From CAKSXP01 sp964609305 (GTDB lineage: Bacteria; Bacillota; Clostridia; Oscillospirales; Oscillospiraceae): 6,025 nt of DNA. Location of the stretch: contig CAZSRK010000085.1 in assembly GCA_964609305.1 (NCBI GenBank), positions 1 to 6,025 on the forward strand, in the 5' to 3' direction. Shown piece after piece: positions 5,755 through 6,025 of this stretch. Made by a program: the position numbers and the translations under genes. The first letter of the stretch is position 1. Every line of letters begins with the position of its first letter. The notes under the pieces were generated by a model, which saw only the letters and a program-made list of their open reading frames with translations, was not told where the DNA came from and did not search any database.

Positions 5755-5783
5755 TTGACAATCGGTCTTTTGTGTTGTATGCT
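5755..5783 (+). promoter_or_regulatory. Promoter of the tRNA-Ser gene
   Basis: TTGACA (5755-5760) and TATGCT (5778-5783) are 17 bases apart. Transcription would start near 5790, about 20 bases before the mature tRNA 5' end. This gives the tRNA its own transcription unit, separate from folD. Confidence 0.82.
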
Positions 5784-5811
5784 TTTTAGGCACATACTGA
5801 CAACCTGACAT

Positions 5812-5900
5812 GCAGCGGTATCGAAGTGGTCATAACGGGGCTGACTCGAAATCAGTTTGCAGGAAACTGCACGTGGGTTCGAATCCCACCCGCTGCGCCA
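5812..5900 (+). tRNA. tRNA-Ser, anticodon CGA
   Basis: An 89-nt class II tRNA. The acceptor GCAGCGG (5812-5818) pairs fully with CCGCTGC (5890-5896), followed by discriminator G and an encoded CCA (5898-5900). The anticodon loop CTCGAAA puts CGA at 5847-5849, reading the serine codon UCG. The long variable arm TGCAG-GAAA-CTGCA is typical of Ser tRNAs, and the T arm GTGGG-TTCGAAT-CCCAC is canonical. Discriminator G also fits serine. Confidence 0.97.
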
Positions 5901-5901
5901 C

Positions 5902-5940
5902 GTCGGAGCAGGCTTTTTTTGCTTGCTTCGACTCTTTTTT
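5902..5940 (+). terminator. Rho-independent terminator of tRNA-Ser
   Basis: GTCGGAGCA (5902-5910) pairs with TGCTTCGAC (5924-5932). GGC/GCT extends the stem to 12 bp around a loop of seven T residues. TCTTTTTT follows directly (5933-5940). It starts one base after the tRNA CCA. Confidence 0.9.
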
Positions 5941-5964
5941 ATCTGTTTTTTCATGTTGAAAGCG

Positions 5965-5985
5965 GCATGGAGCAGTGCTCCATGC
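5965..5985. repeat. Perfect 10-bp inverted repeat after tRNA-Ser
   Basis: GCATGGAGCA (5965-5974) and TGCTCCATGC (5976-5985) flank a single G, so an RNA hairpin would have about 8 bp and a 5-base loop. No T-run follows on either strand, so it is not a clear terminator. It lies 65 bases beyond the tRNA 3' end. The remaining sequence up to 6025 holds no gene I can support; it could be an operator, a dispersed repeat or the edge of an inserted element. Confidence 0.5.
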
Positions 5986-6025
5986 GGTAGTGTCAAGGAT
6001 TTTTCGCAAATTAGTTTGCAGTCGC

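Noticed and set aside
5100..5996. Minus-strand 298-codon open frame
   Set aside because: It reads antisense through the folD 3' half, a terminator and the tRNA-Ser gene; its GWDSNPR stretch is a classic translated antisense tRNA artefact.

Overview
The window looks like the chromosome of an anaerobic Firmicute (Clostridia-like) with moderately high GC. Evidence: a tRNA-sensing T-box leader, strong GGAGG ribosome binding sites, TTGACA/TATAAT-type promoters, a tRNA gene with encoded CCA, and an fhs-fchA-folD one-carbon cluster. I cannot name the species. There is no phage, CRISPR array or complete mobile element.

Left part (1-2197), transcribed leftward. A 148-aa zinc-ribbon membrane protein (23-469) is preceded by an inverted repeat with an extended -10 promoter in each arm. 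The gene-free stretch 470-647 holds that repeat and a second, AT-rich palindrome. Next comes an AlaA-type alanine aminotransferase (648-1862). Its roughly 280-nt leader is a T-box riboswitch with a promoter, K-turn, distal loop, antiterminator bulge and terminator all visible. The specifier-loop triplet reads best as GCC (alanine) and the UGGU bulge fits a tRNA ending ACCA, so the riboswitch and the enzyme point to the same amino acid.

Middle part (2198-5745), transcribed rightward from a divergent promoter region. It is a tight operon: formate-tetrahydrofolate ligase (fhs, 587 aa), a cyclodeaminase/cyclohydrolase family protein (fchA, 205 aa) and methylene-THF dehydrogenase (folD, 284 aa), ending in a terminator. 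Together they would interconvert formate, 10-formyl-THF, methenyl-THF and methylene-THF. The FolD lacks the Lys and Gln that serve cyclohydrolase activity in bifunctional FolD, which suggests that FchA supplies that step. The Fhs is the long variant with CLRQPSGGP in place of CLREPS.

Right end (5746-6025). A stand-alone tRNA-Ser(CGA) has its own 17-bp-spaced promoter and a strong terminator. A short perfect palindrome and unassigned sequence follow up to the edge.

The most interesting points are the divided cyclohydrolase/dehydrogenase arrangement and the alanine-reading T-box on an aminotransferase. I see no wholly new system here.
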